From: an uncultured Coriobacteriaceae bacterium | Lineage (GTDB): Bacteria > Actinomycetota > Coriobacteriia > Coriobacteriales > Atopobiaceae | Length of the DNA: 64,000 nucleotides | Assembly (NCBI GenBank): GCA_902798915.1 | Contig: CADBYM010000014.1 | Location: forward strand, 1 to 64,000 | Direction of reading: 5' to 3' | The notes under the pieces: generated by a model | The model's database searches: none | What the model saw: only the letters and a program-made list of their open reading frames with translations | What the model was told of the DNA's origin: nothing | Shown: positions 43,271 to 51,697 of the stretch, one piece after another | Layout: the number at the start of each line of letters is the position of its first letter | Numbering within the stretch: position 1 is the stretch's first letter | Made by a program: the position numbers and the translations under genes

Positions 43271-45961
43271 CTACCAGCTCTTCGAGAAGCTCACCACGTT
43301 GTACTGTTCCTCGCGTCGGTACAGCAGCTGATCCATGGTTTTCTTGACGATGAAGATGCCGAGCCCGCCAATCTTTGCCTCTTGGATGTTTGCGGGTCTG
43401 GTGGGGTCCTTGCGCTGCACAGGGTCGAAGGGCACGCCAGAATCACGCAACTCAATGACTATCGTTGCCGGGTCGGGGTGGTACGTGAAGCTCACGGTGA
43501 CTTCGCCCGGCACACCTTGGTTCGCATACGCATAATGGCATACATTTACGAACATCTCCTCGAGCGCCACGATGATCTTCCGCTGAACGCCCTGTGGGCA
43601 CAGGCGCTTCTCCAGCTCCTCGGCGACCATTTCCGAGACCCTGTTCAAGTTATCGAGGATGGCCGGTACGGTAACGCTTCCCGTTGCTGCTGAGGACGTG
43701 CCATACTCCAACGCCATTATTGTCACGTCGTCGGATTGTTCGGCCTTGCCAGCCCAGGCGGCTACATCGGCGCGCAGGTCCTGCACCAGCTCTTGCGCGC
43801 ACAAATCGTTATGTGCCATGAGGAATGCCTCCAGTCGATCGTTGCCGTACTCTTCTTCCGCCTCGTTAAACGCTTCGTTTACACCATCAGTGTAAAGCAA
43901 TAGCTCGTCACCGGGTTCGAGCACGAGCGTCTCTTGCCGGTATTTTGCCATTTCGAACGTTCCTAAGAACAATCCGCATCGCTTCTTGAGCCACTCCCAC
44001 GATCCGTTCGCGCCCTTGCGCAGCAGCGGGAAGTTGTGGCCGGCATTCACGTAGGTCAACGTGCCAGTCGTCCAGTCCAGCGTGGCTGCCCATACCGTCA
44101 CAAACATCCCCGCGTCGTTGTTGGCGCAGAGACGCTTATTTGCCGATGCGATGGCCTCTGCGGGTTGCATCCCTGTGGAGAGGTAATTATCCAGCTCGGT
44201 CTTTGCCGCCATCATGAAGAGGGCGCCGGGTATGCCCTTGCCGCTTACATCCGCGATGAGGAAGCACAGCGTGTGGTCATCGATAAGGAAGAAATCATAG
44301 AAGTCGCCACCGACCTCCCGGGCGGCATTCATGGAGGCGAAGATGTCGAAAGCATCGATTTCGGGGAAGGGAGGGAAGGTGCGGGGCAGTGCGGACTCTT
44401 GGATGGTCTTTGCCGTTGCCAAGTCTCGCTTGTTGCGACGCTCCTCCTTGCCAATGAGCTCCTTGAGCGAGTCCACTGTGCTGTTGATGCCCGCAGAGAG
44501 CATAGCGAACTCGACGCTTTCGACCTCGGCAACGGGCTCGTCGAGGTCGCCGGCGGTGATCTTTGCCAGCGTCTGGTTCGTACGCACGATGGGATCCACC
44601 ATTACCTTGCACAGCAGTTGTGCGGCGACTACATAGATTACGGCCAGCAGTACGAAGGCCAGTATGGAAGCCCACATCATCGTGGCGGAACGTTCCACAA
44701 AGACGATTGACGAGGGCAGCGCGACTAGGATCGTGTACTCATTCATGGCCTGAATACGCATGTAGCCAAGTTGGAGGTCGACCGACGAGCCGTCATTGGC
44801 GGGCGTTGTGTCGCTCGCGTGCTCATTGATGGGGCTTCTGCTGTAGACCATCTTGTGCATTTTGCCCGTCTCGGCAAGCCGGGATACAATACTTGCGTTG
44901 CCTTTACCGAACAGCTCTTCCATCATGGCGCTGACCGGGTATGCCGGACTGTTGCTCGCGAGGACCATCTCGTCTACGAACACCACGACAGTTCCGTCTT
45001 TCTCGAGCTTGTATGAACTAGTTATCTGCTCTGTGGACGCCCTTTCGAGGATCGAGATGAGAAGGTCGTCCGACAGGCTCTCGAGCTCGGGCGCTTTTAC
45101 GAGCTTCTCGATGAACTGGTCTTGGCTCTTGAGCTGATCGCCAATGAACGTAATCGTGGAGTCCATGTTGGACTTCGCGGACTCTTCCAGGCGCATGGTG
45201 ATGGTCACGAACGCGGCGGACTGGAAGGCTAGGAAGACGAGAATCGCGATGGCGAGCAGTTGGGTTCGGAATATGGTCAGCACGCTTACGTGGTCGCGCT
45301 CGCTCGTGTGCCTGTCCACCATCTGGTCGCAGCGGACGCAGAGGAAGAACATGCCCAAGAAGTCAAGCAGACATTGCAGGCCGAAATCGCCTATGCCGTC
45401 CATGGCCATGATGGTGTCGCGTGGGACGTCAGCCTGCAGTTCGGTAGTGGTTATCATCGCATAGACGGTGTCGGCGATGGTGTTCGCGACAAACGCGGCG
45501 CTGGCCAGAATGGCGGCTACAAGGCAGACAATGGCCATGTAGATGACGCGTCTTGCACCATGTGGGTTCCTGCGCAGGACTAGGGAGAAGAGCAATCCGA
45601 GCACAAAGCCCGTCGCCGCGTAGAGCACCATCGAGTTGAGGGGCGTTACGAAGTAGCGCTCGTACAGGTCGAGCGGCTGGACGTATGCGTGCGCAAGGAG
45701 GATCGCGCCACATATCAGGCCGTTCAGTGCGCCCCATCCCCTTCCCAGGAGGAGCGCCGCAATGGAGATGGGTCCGAGCAGTCCGAGGACGTAGGTTAGA
45801 TACTGGCCGTCTGCGCCGACACCTATGAAGCCGAACTGCATGAACGTCATGGACGCGGCAACAATGGTCAAGCAAATCGCGGCACGAATCCTCGCCCGAC
45901 GACTCTCGCCGGTCAACAGGCCCTTCCAATCACGGATGCTCATCTCGTCTGTCTGTGTCAT
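43271..45961 (-). CDS. Membrane SpoIIE-type phosphatase fused to an anti-sigma-type kinase domain
   Basis: An 896-residue multi-domain protein. The N-terminal ~230 residues hold five or six membrane segments. A further segment (~240-262), an extracellular region and another membrane segment (~425-450) frame a sensor domain. A HAMP-like linker (RTNQTLAKITAGDLDEPVAE, ~458) follows. The PP2C/SpoIIE domain has REVGGDFYDFFLIDDHTLCF (~550), VSGKGIPGALFMM and DDVTIMAL. The C-terminal RsbW/HATPase-like domain has RKIIVALEEMFVNVCHYAYA (~800) and GGLGIFIVKKTMD. It likely controls an anti-sigma partner switch in response to an outside signal. GAGGAAGGG precedes the ATG. Confidence 0.9.
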   Translation of the reverse strand: MTQTDEMSIRDWKGLLTGESRRARIRAAICLTIVAASMTFMQFGFIGVGADGQYLTYVLGLLGPISIAALLLGRGWGALNGLICGAILLAHAYVQPLDLYERYFVTPLNSMVLYAATGFVLGLLFSLVLRRNPHGARRVIYMAIVCLVAAILASAAFVANTIADTVYAMITTTELQADVPRDTIMAMDGIGDFGLQCLLDFLGMFFLCVRCDQMVDRHTSERDHVSVLTIFRTQLLAIAILVFLAFQSAAFVTITMRLEESAKSNMDSTITFIGDQLKSQDQFIEKLVKAPELESLSDDLLISILERASTEQITSSYKLEKDGTVVVFVDEMVLASNSPAYPVSAMMEELFGKGNASIVSRLAETGKMHKMVYSRSPINEHASDTTPANDGSSVDLQLGYMRIQAMNEYTILVALPSSIVFVERSATMMWASILAFVLLAVIYVVAAQLLCKVMVDPIVRTNQTLAKITAGDLDEPVAEVESVEFAMLSAGINSTVDSLKELIGKEERRNKRDLATAKTIQESALPRTFPPFPEIDAFDIFASMNAAREVGGDFYDFFLIDDHTLCFLIADVSGKGIPGALFMMAAKTELDNYLSTGMQPAEAIASANKRLCANNDAGMFVTVWAATLDWTTGTLTYVNAGHNFPLLRKGANGSWEWLKKRCGLFLGTFEMAKYRQETLVLEPGDELLLYTDGVNEAFNEAEEEYGNDRLEAFLMAHNDLCAQELVQDLRADVAAWAGKAEQSDDVTIMALEYGTSSAATGSVTVPAILDNLNRVSEMVAEELEKRLCPQGVQRKIIVALEEMFVNVCHYAYANQGVPGEVTVSFTYHPDPATIVIELRDSGVPFDPVQRKDPTRPANIQEAKIGGLGIFIVKKTMDQLLYRREEQYNVVSFSKSW

Positions 45962-46198
45962 GCGCGCCCTTCCTCTGCACGTTCCTATAGTAATTGAAGC
46001 GGGGCGTACGTGGACTCACATCGTCCATTCGCATTGCCGAAATCGAAGCGCAAGCAGGAAGTCCGACCCATCCATGGAACCTGACTGCAACTCAGCATTC
46101 ATGGACGGCGGTGAAGTGAACGGAGAGCCAGTTCGGTCGTTGCCCTGAGGCGACGTGCGCGGACTTATCCACATGATGTGACTCCCCCAAATAACTTG

Positions 46199-46232
46199 CA
46201 ATTGTGTGAACACCACCAATCCTCCACAATTG
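46199..46232. promoter_or_regulatory. Inverted repeat upstream of the trehalose genes
   Basis: CAATTGTG (46199-46206) and CACAATTG (46225-46232) lie 68-101 nt before the PTS start in an AT-rich stretch of the 338-nt gap between the divergent SpoIIE and PTS genes. An operator for a sugar regulator is plausible; none is encoded in the window. Confidence 0.5.
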
Positions 46233-46299
46233 TTATTGAACGTGAGGCTGGCCAGCCCCCACGCTAAGGCAATCAACGCTGCTTGGAAGGAAGGGAAAC

Positions 46300-48281
46300 A
46301 TGGGAAAGTTCGAGAACGACGCGCGCGAGATGCTGCGTCTGGTGGGCGGCAAGGAGAACATCGCCGCTCTCACGCACTGCGTCACACGCATGCGCTTTAC
46401 GCTGGTAGACCCCAGCATCGCTGACGTGCCCGCCATCGAGGCATTGCCCAGTGCGAAGGGCAGCTTCACCCAGGCGGGTCAGTTCCAGGTGATCATCGGC
46501 AACGAGGTTGCCGACTTCTACGACGAGTTCGTTGCCATCAGTGGCATCACGGGCGTCTCTACCGAGGAGGCAAAGAAGCTCGCCGCCCAGCAGGGCAACC
46601 CACTGCAACGCGCCATGGGCGCCATTGCCGAGGTCTTTGCACCGCTCATCCCCGCCATCATCACTGGCGGTCTGATTCTTGGCTTCCGCAACGTCTTGGG
46701 TGACATGCCCTACTTCGGGCCTGAGGGCAACGCGACCCTCGCCTCCATGAGCCAGTTCTGGTCGGGCGTCAACCACTTCCTGTGGCTCATCGGTGAGGCC
46801 GTTTTCCATCTCGGCATCCCCGTGGGCATCTGCTGGTCCGTTACGCGCAAGATGGGCGGTACCGAGATGCTCGGTATCGTCATGGGCCTCACGCTCGTCT
46901 CGAGCCAGCTCCTCAACGCCTATGCCGTGGCTGGTGCTACCGAGGAGACGTGGGCGCAGTACAGCTGGGACTTCGGCTTCGCGCAGATTCATATGGTTGG
47001 CTATCAGGCGCAGGTCATCCCGGCCATTCTCGCCGCCATCACCTTTAACTATTTGGAGCGTTTCTTCAAGAAGATTGTGCCCACCATCATCCAAATGATT
47101 TTGGTGCCCTTCTGCTCCATACTGCTCGGTGTCATAGCCGCTCACTTCGTGCTCGGCCCCATCGGCTGGATGCTCGGAACCGCCGTCTCTTCCGTCGTCC
47201 AGGCTGGCATCACGGGAGACTTCCGCGTCATCTTCGGCGCCATCTTCGGCGCCATCTTCGGTGGCCTGTACGCACCGCTGGTCATTACCGGCCTGCACCA
47301 TATGACCAACGCCATCGACCTGCAGCTCATCGCCGACTACGGCGGAACGATGCTGTGGCCCATGATCGCCCTCTCCAACATCGCCCAGGGTTCCGCGGTT
47401 CTCGCCATGGTCATCCTGCAGAAGAAGGACGAGAACGCCGAGCAGGTCAACATCCCCGCCTGCCTCTCCTGCTACCTGGGCGTCACCGAGCCCGCCATCT
47501 TCGGTGTCAACCTGAAGTTCATCTTCCCGTTTGTGTGTGGCATGATCGGCTCCGCGTGCGCCGGCTTCCTCTCCTGCCTGTTCTCCTGCACGGCTAACGC
47601 CATCGGCGTTGGTGGCCTGCCCGGCATCCTCGCCATGCAGCCCCAGTCCATGCTGCCCTACGCGCTGTGCATGGTCGTGGCCGTGGCCGTTCCCTTCGCG
47701 CTCACCTTTATCGTCGGCAAGCGCCAGGGCGTCGACAAGGCCGCCGCGGCCGAGGGTGTCAAGCAGGAGGCCATCGCCGCAGCCAAGGAGGCCGCAGCCG
47801 CAGCTCCCGCCCGCGTGAACGCCGTTGACGCTCCCAACACGCTCGCCGCCCCCATGAGCGGCATCGCCGTGGACATGACCGGCGTGCCCGACCCCGTCTT
47901 CGCGTCGCTTGCCATGGGCAAGGGCGTTGCCATTGAGCCCTCCGACGGCGCCGTATATGCTCCTGTCACGGGCACCATCACGATGCTCGCCGCGACCGGA
48001 CACGCCATCGGCCTGCTTGGCGACGAGGGTCCGAGATCCTCATCCACATCGGCATCGATACGGTCGAGCTCGAGGGCAAACCCTTCACGCCGCGCTGCGC
48101 CGCCAACGACAAGGTCAAGGCGGGCGACCTGCTCATGGTTGCGAACCTCGAGGCCATCGAGGCTGCGGGCAAGCCCACGACCACCATGGTGATCGTCACC
48201 AACTCCGACGATTACAAGTCCATCGAGCCGACGCTTGGCAACGTCGCTGCTGGCGCCCAAGTTGTCAAGATGGGCAAGTAG
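46300..48281 (+). pseudogene. treP: Trehalose PTS permease EIIBC(A), frameshifted in the EIIA domain
   Basis: The protein opens MGKFENDAREMLRLVGGKEN with the EIIB active Cys in ALTHCVTRMRFTL (~28). The EIIC channel follows, ~110-470 (ITGGLILGFRN, TEPAIFGVNLKF). The EIIA domain starts near 510. At about 48030 one base is missing, just before the EIIA segment ILIHIGIDTVELEGKPF (active His); without correction the frame ends at 48192 with unrelated residues. The corrected frame runs to 48281 (about 660 residues). So the EIIA part is lost unless this is a sequencing error or is bypassed; EIIB and EIIC are intact and another EIIA could serve. It would import trehalose as trehalose 6-phosphate, matching treC downstream. 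Confidence 0.85.
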
Positions 48282-48298
48282 CTCGCCCTTCCTTTCCT

Positions 48299-48331
48299 GC
48301 GTGCCGCCTGAAGGCAGATCAGGCGGCACGC
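48299..48331 (+). terminator. Terminator-like hairpin after the PTS gene
   Basis: A 13-bp stem (GCGTGCCGCCTGA with TCAGGCGGCACGC) and 7-nt loop, 17 nt after the stop codon. Confidence 0.75.
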
Positions 48332-48352
48332 TCCATTCGCATAAGCAAGGGG

Positions 48353-48423
48353 GTGCTCCCCGACGCACAACGCGAGGTGGCGACCCTGGTGGCGTGCCCC
48401 TCGTGCTGTGCTTCGGGGAGCAC
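48353..48423. repeat. Long inverted repeat in the PTS-treC gap
   Basis: GTGCTCCCCGA and TCGGGGAGCAC pair across 49 bases. It sits between the PTS terminator and treC, upstream of the treC ribosome site, and may be a repeat or a leader structure. Confidence 0.5.
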
Positions 48424-48508
48424 CTGTCTTTGACCGCTCGAAGGCGGGGGGATTCCTTTGCGCGACATCGTCCAACCGAGTAGAACGTAGAGTAGAAGAG
48501 AGGCACGC

Positions 48509-50176
48509 ATGGGCAGCACGATTTCGGAGCGAGACGCCTTCCTGGGCGGCAAGGTCGCCTACGAGATCTACATCCGCTCCTTCAACGACAGTAACGGGGA
48601 TGGCGTGGGCGACCTACGTGGCATCACCGAGCGACTGGACTACCTTGCCGACTTGGGCGTCGACTACCTGTGGATCACGCCCTTCTTCGTGAGTCCACTC
48701 AAGGACGGCGGCTACGACGTCGCTGACTACCGTAACGTGGACCCAGTCTTTGGCACCATGGAGGACTTCGACGAGCTCGCGCGCGAGGCAGACGCACGAG
48801 GTATCGGCCTGATGCTCGACATGGTGTTCAATCACACATCCGACCAACACGAGTGGTTCCAGCGCGCATTATCGGGGGACCCCAAATACCTTGCCTACTA
48901 CAAGTTCGTCGATGCGGCACCGGATGCGACGGCCGAGAATCCCGGTGAGCCCCCCACCAACTGGGAGAGCAAGTTCGGTGGTAATGCCTGGGCGTATGTG
49001 CCCAGCCTCAACAAGTGGTACCTGCACCTCTTCGACGTGAGCCAAGCCGACCTCAATTGGGACAACCCCGAGGTGCGTGCGGAGCTCGCTGACGTGCTGC
49101 GCTTCTGGCGTGGCAAGGGCGTGCGGGCATTCCGCTTCGATGTGGTCAACCTCATCAGTAAGCCTGCGACGTGGGAGAGCGACTACGAGGGGGACGGCCG
49201 GCGGTTCTACTCCGATGGGCCGCACATCCATGAGTACCTACAGGAGCTCGTGCGCGAAGGCGGCATCGACGGGCTCATGACCGTCGGCGAGATGAGCTCG
49301 ACGTCGGTCGAGAACTGCATTGGCTACTCCAATCCTCAGCGCCACGAGCTGGGCATGACGTTCAGCTTCCACCACCTCAAGGTGGACTATCTCGACGGGA
49401 ACAAGTGGGCGCTCAAGGAACCCGACATCGCGCAGTTGCGCGACCTCTTCGCCACGTGGCAGGAGCGAATGGCGGAAGGTGGCGGCTGGAACGCGCTCTT
49501 CTGGTCGAATCACGACCAGCCTCGACCAAACTCGCGCTTTGGCGACACGGAGCGATTCTGGTATGAGTCGAGCACGCTGCTGCCCACCTGCACGCACCTC
49601 ATGCGCGGTACGCCCTACATCTACCAGGGGGAGGAGCTCGGGCAGACGATTACCGACTTCACGAGCATCGGGCAGTACCGCGACGTGGAGAGTGTCAACT
49701 ACTATCGCATCCTGCAGGAAGGCGGCCTTTCGCCCGAGTCGGCATTCGAGGTGGTGCATGCCCGCTCACGTGACGACGGGCGCACTCCGATGGCATGGAA
49801 TGACGGTCCCAATGCGGGATTCACCATGGGTGAGCCGTGGTTGGGACTCGTGGGGAACTACAAGACTATCAACGCCGAGGCGGAGATGGCCGACCCACAT
49901 TCCGTGCGCGCGTACTTCAAGGAGCTCATCCGCATCCGCAAGGAGAGCCCCGTTATTCAGATTGGTGACATACGATTCCTCGAGGCTGGCAGCGACGCGG
50001 TTATCGCCTATGAGCGCACGCTCGGTGACGAGCGCGTGGTCGTGCAGTGCAACTTCTCGGGTGTCGAGCAGCCTGCGGTCGGCGACGGTGGCGGGGAGGT
50101 GCTCATCTGCAACTACGACGAACCCCGAGACACGGCGACGTTGCGTCCCTGGGAAGCCCGCGCAACCTGGGCGTAG
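48509..50176 (+). CDS. treC: Alpha,alpha-phosphotrehalase (trehalose-6-phosphate hydrolase, GH13)
   Basis: A 555-residue GH13 enzyme: AYEIYIRSFNDSNGDGVGDL at the start, MLDMVFNHTSDQHEWF (~95), the nucleophile Asp in GVRAFRFDVVNLI (~207), the acid/base Glu in LMTVGEMSS (~260) and WSNHDQPRPNSRFGD (~330), the wording typical of TreC. It splits trehalose 6-phosphate into glucose and glucose 6-phosphate in the cytoplasm, continuing the PTS step. AGAGAGGCACGC precedes the ATG. A terminator follows. Confidence 0.92.
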   Translation: MGSTISERDAFLGGKVAYEIYIRSFNDSNGDGVGDLRGITERLDYLADLGVDYLWITPFFVSPLKDGGYDVADYRNVDPVFGTMEDFDELAREADARGIGLMLDMVFNHTSDQHEWFQRALSGDPKYLAYYKFVDAAPDATAENPGEPPTNWESKFGGNAWAYVPSLNKWYLHLFDVSQADLNWDNPEVRAELADVLRFWRGKGVRAFRFDVVNLISKPATWESDYEGDGRRFYSDGPHIHEYLQELVREGGIDGLMTVGEMSSTSVENCIGYSNPQRHELGMTFSFHHLKVDYLDGNKWALKEPDIAQLRDLFATWQERMAEGGGWNALFWSNHDQPRPNSRFGDTERFWYESSTLLPTCTHLMRGTPYIYQGEELGQTITDFTSIGQYRDVESVNYYRILQEGGLSPESAFEVVHARSRDDGRTPMAWNDGPNAGFTMGEPWLGLVGNYKTINAEAEMADPHSVRAYFKELIRIRKESPVIQIGDIRFLEAGSDAVIAYERTLGDERVVVQCNFSGVEQPAVGDGGGEVLICNYDEPRDTATLRPWEARATWA

Positions 50177-50192
50177 CAACTTGTGGGGAGCG

Positions 50193-50220
50193 GGCCCACG
50201 GGCTGCTCCCCCCGTGGGCC
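50193..50220. terminator. Hairpin between convergent treC and dipeptidase genes
   Basis: GGCCCACGGG and CCCGTGGGCC form a 10-bp stem, 16 nt after the treC stop codon and 17 nt before the dipeptidase gene end. Confidence 0.75.
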
Positions 50221-50237
50221 ATTGGGCCAGGAAGAGG

Positions 50238-51404
50238 CTATCCCTTGTCGGTCCCAAAGAAACGCAGCGCATTTTGGTAAAAGAGCTTGTTCGCGATGGT
50301 TTGCCCGAAGGTCTCCTCGAAGCGTGCGAACAGGAGCGATTGCAACCCGCAGTCGGCAAGCCAGGAGGGGACCACTGCGCCGTCGCGGTCCGATCCGAGC
50401 GCCAGAGCGTCCTCGCCGCCTTCAATGCCGAGCCAGTGTTCCACATGGGCGGCGAGCTCGTCGAACGTGTAAAGGGTGCCGCCGTTGCGCACGAACCCGT
50501 CATGAAAGTTGAGGCCCACGAGGCCGCCGCTTGCGACGATGGCCTTGAACTGGTCGTCCGTGAGGTTGCGCGGATGGTCGCAGATGGCACGGGAATTGGA
50601 GTGCGTGGCGATGTACGGCTTGGTCGCGAGCTCATTGACCTCCCAGAAACCCTTCTCGTTGAGGTGCGAGATGTCTACGACGATGTCGTGCTCCTCGAGC
50701 GCTGCAATGTACTGCCTGCCCAAGTCGGTGAGGCCTGCGTTCGCGTCATCGTTGCCGCTTCCGAGGACGTTCGTGCCGTTCCATGTGATGCCGGCTATGA
50801 GCACGCCGTCTTTGGCGAACTCGTCGACTACCTCGAGGCCCGCGTCGAGGCAGGCGGCGTTCTCCACGGTGAGAATGGCCGCGACCTTGCCATCGTCGAG
50901 AATCTTTGACACGTCGGCGCGGGTTCGCGCTTGTGTGAAGCGATCGTCATGCTTTCTCATCTGCTTGTGAAACCACTTTGCCGAGGTGCGGTACCAGTCG
51001 ATGTGGCTGATCTCCGCGTCATCGTCGGGAAGCCAGATCGCATAGCACTGGGCCCAACGGATGTCTCCCATGTGGTCGGCCGAGAGCTCGCCGTTGTTGC
51101 TGGCGAGGTCCCCAACGTAGCGGTCCATCTCTTTGACGTAGGGAGGATGCTCCTGCATCGCAATGCGCGTTACGGTGTCGGCGTGCATGTCGAGGCAGAT
51201 GAGAGGTGCGTGTGCCGTGTCGTCTGAGGCTGCATTGCCCTCGGTCTCGATCTTGCCATCCGCGCCGGCAATTTTCGCAGCTCTAGGCTTGGACGTGGGC
51301 TTGGCCTTGGCCTCGGCTTTGGTTGTGCATCCCGCGAGTATGGCTGCGGCTCCTGCTGCTGCAGCGTATGCGAACTCCTTGCGCGTGAGATCTTCTTGCC
51401 TCAT
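50238..51404 (-). CDS. Membrane dipeptidase (peptidase M19) lipoprotein
   Basis: The 388-residue precursor has an N-terminal signal with RK near the start and a lipobox AAILAGCTT, so it is likely anchored outside the membrane. After a Lys/Ala-rich spacer the M19 domain starts at LICLDMHADTVTRI (first zinc ligands H-x-D). It continues with the VLIAGITWNGTNVLGSGNDD region, VDISHLNEKGFWEV (bridging/His ligand) and ATHSNSRAICDHPRNLTDDQ (His ligands). It would hydrolyse extracellular dipeptides, including D- or beta-lactam-like substrates in relatives. AGGAGGTGCC precedes the ATG at 51404. Confidence 0.88.
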   Translation of the reverse strand: MRQEDLTRKEFAYAAAAGAAAILAGCTTKAEAKAKPTSKPRAAKIAGADGKIETEGNAASDDTAHAPLICLDMHADTVTRIAMQEHPPYVKEMDRYVGDLASNNGELSADHMGDIRWAQCYAIWLPDDDAEISHIDWYRTSAKWFHKQMRKHDDRFTQARTRADVSKILDDGKVAAILTVENAACLDAGLEVVDEFAKDGVLIAGITWNGTNVLGSGNDDANAGLTDLGRQYIAALEEHDIVVDISHLNEKGFWEVNELATKPYIATHSNSRAICDHPRNLTDDQFKAIVASGGLVGLNFHDGFVRNGGTLYTFDELAAHVEHWLGIEGGEDALALGSDRDGAVVPSWLADCGLQSLLFARFEETFGQTIANKLFYQNALRFFGTDKG

Positions 51405-51697
51405 GGCACCTCCTATGTCCTTGGTTTGACGTGTTCATTATATGGTGCGAGCACCCCAAGAAACATCCGGGGATGGTCCTCGGAAGAATGCACAGAGGTC
51501 CCGCCATCCCTCGCGGATGGTTTGTCGCGTGGTCCTGCGGATTCTACCCCACATGGGCCACCGAGCCAAATGTGCCGCCCATCGCCATCAATGTTGCTTT
51601 CTCCGGCCCATACGGCTTCAACTTGGTTTAAGCTGTTGGGTGTCGACACGCATTCCAAGCGCGATGCACACGCGCGTTTCAATGGGGGAGACGGTAT
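51405..51697. other. Intergenic between divergent genes, nothing recognised
   Basis: About 290 bases between the dipeptidase and the CAP/ChW protein. It contains their promoters, but I could not pick out clear -35/-10 pairs. GGGGGAG at 51684-51690 is the ribosome site of the next gene. Confidence 0.4.

Noticed and set aside
46273..48003. A 576-codon minus-strand frame opposite the PTS gene
   Set aside because: An antisense shadow of the PTS permease, rich in G, D, H and A, with no domain.
48020..48060. Programmed frameshift in the PTS gene
   Set aside because: No slippery heptamer or downstream pseudoknot is evident; a simple missing base is more likely.
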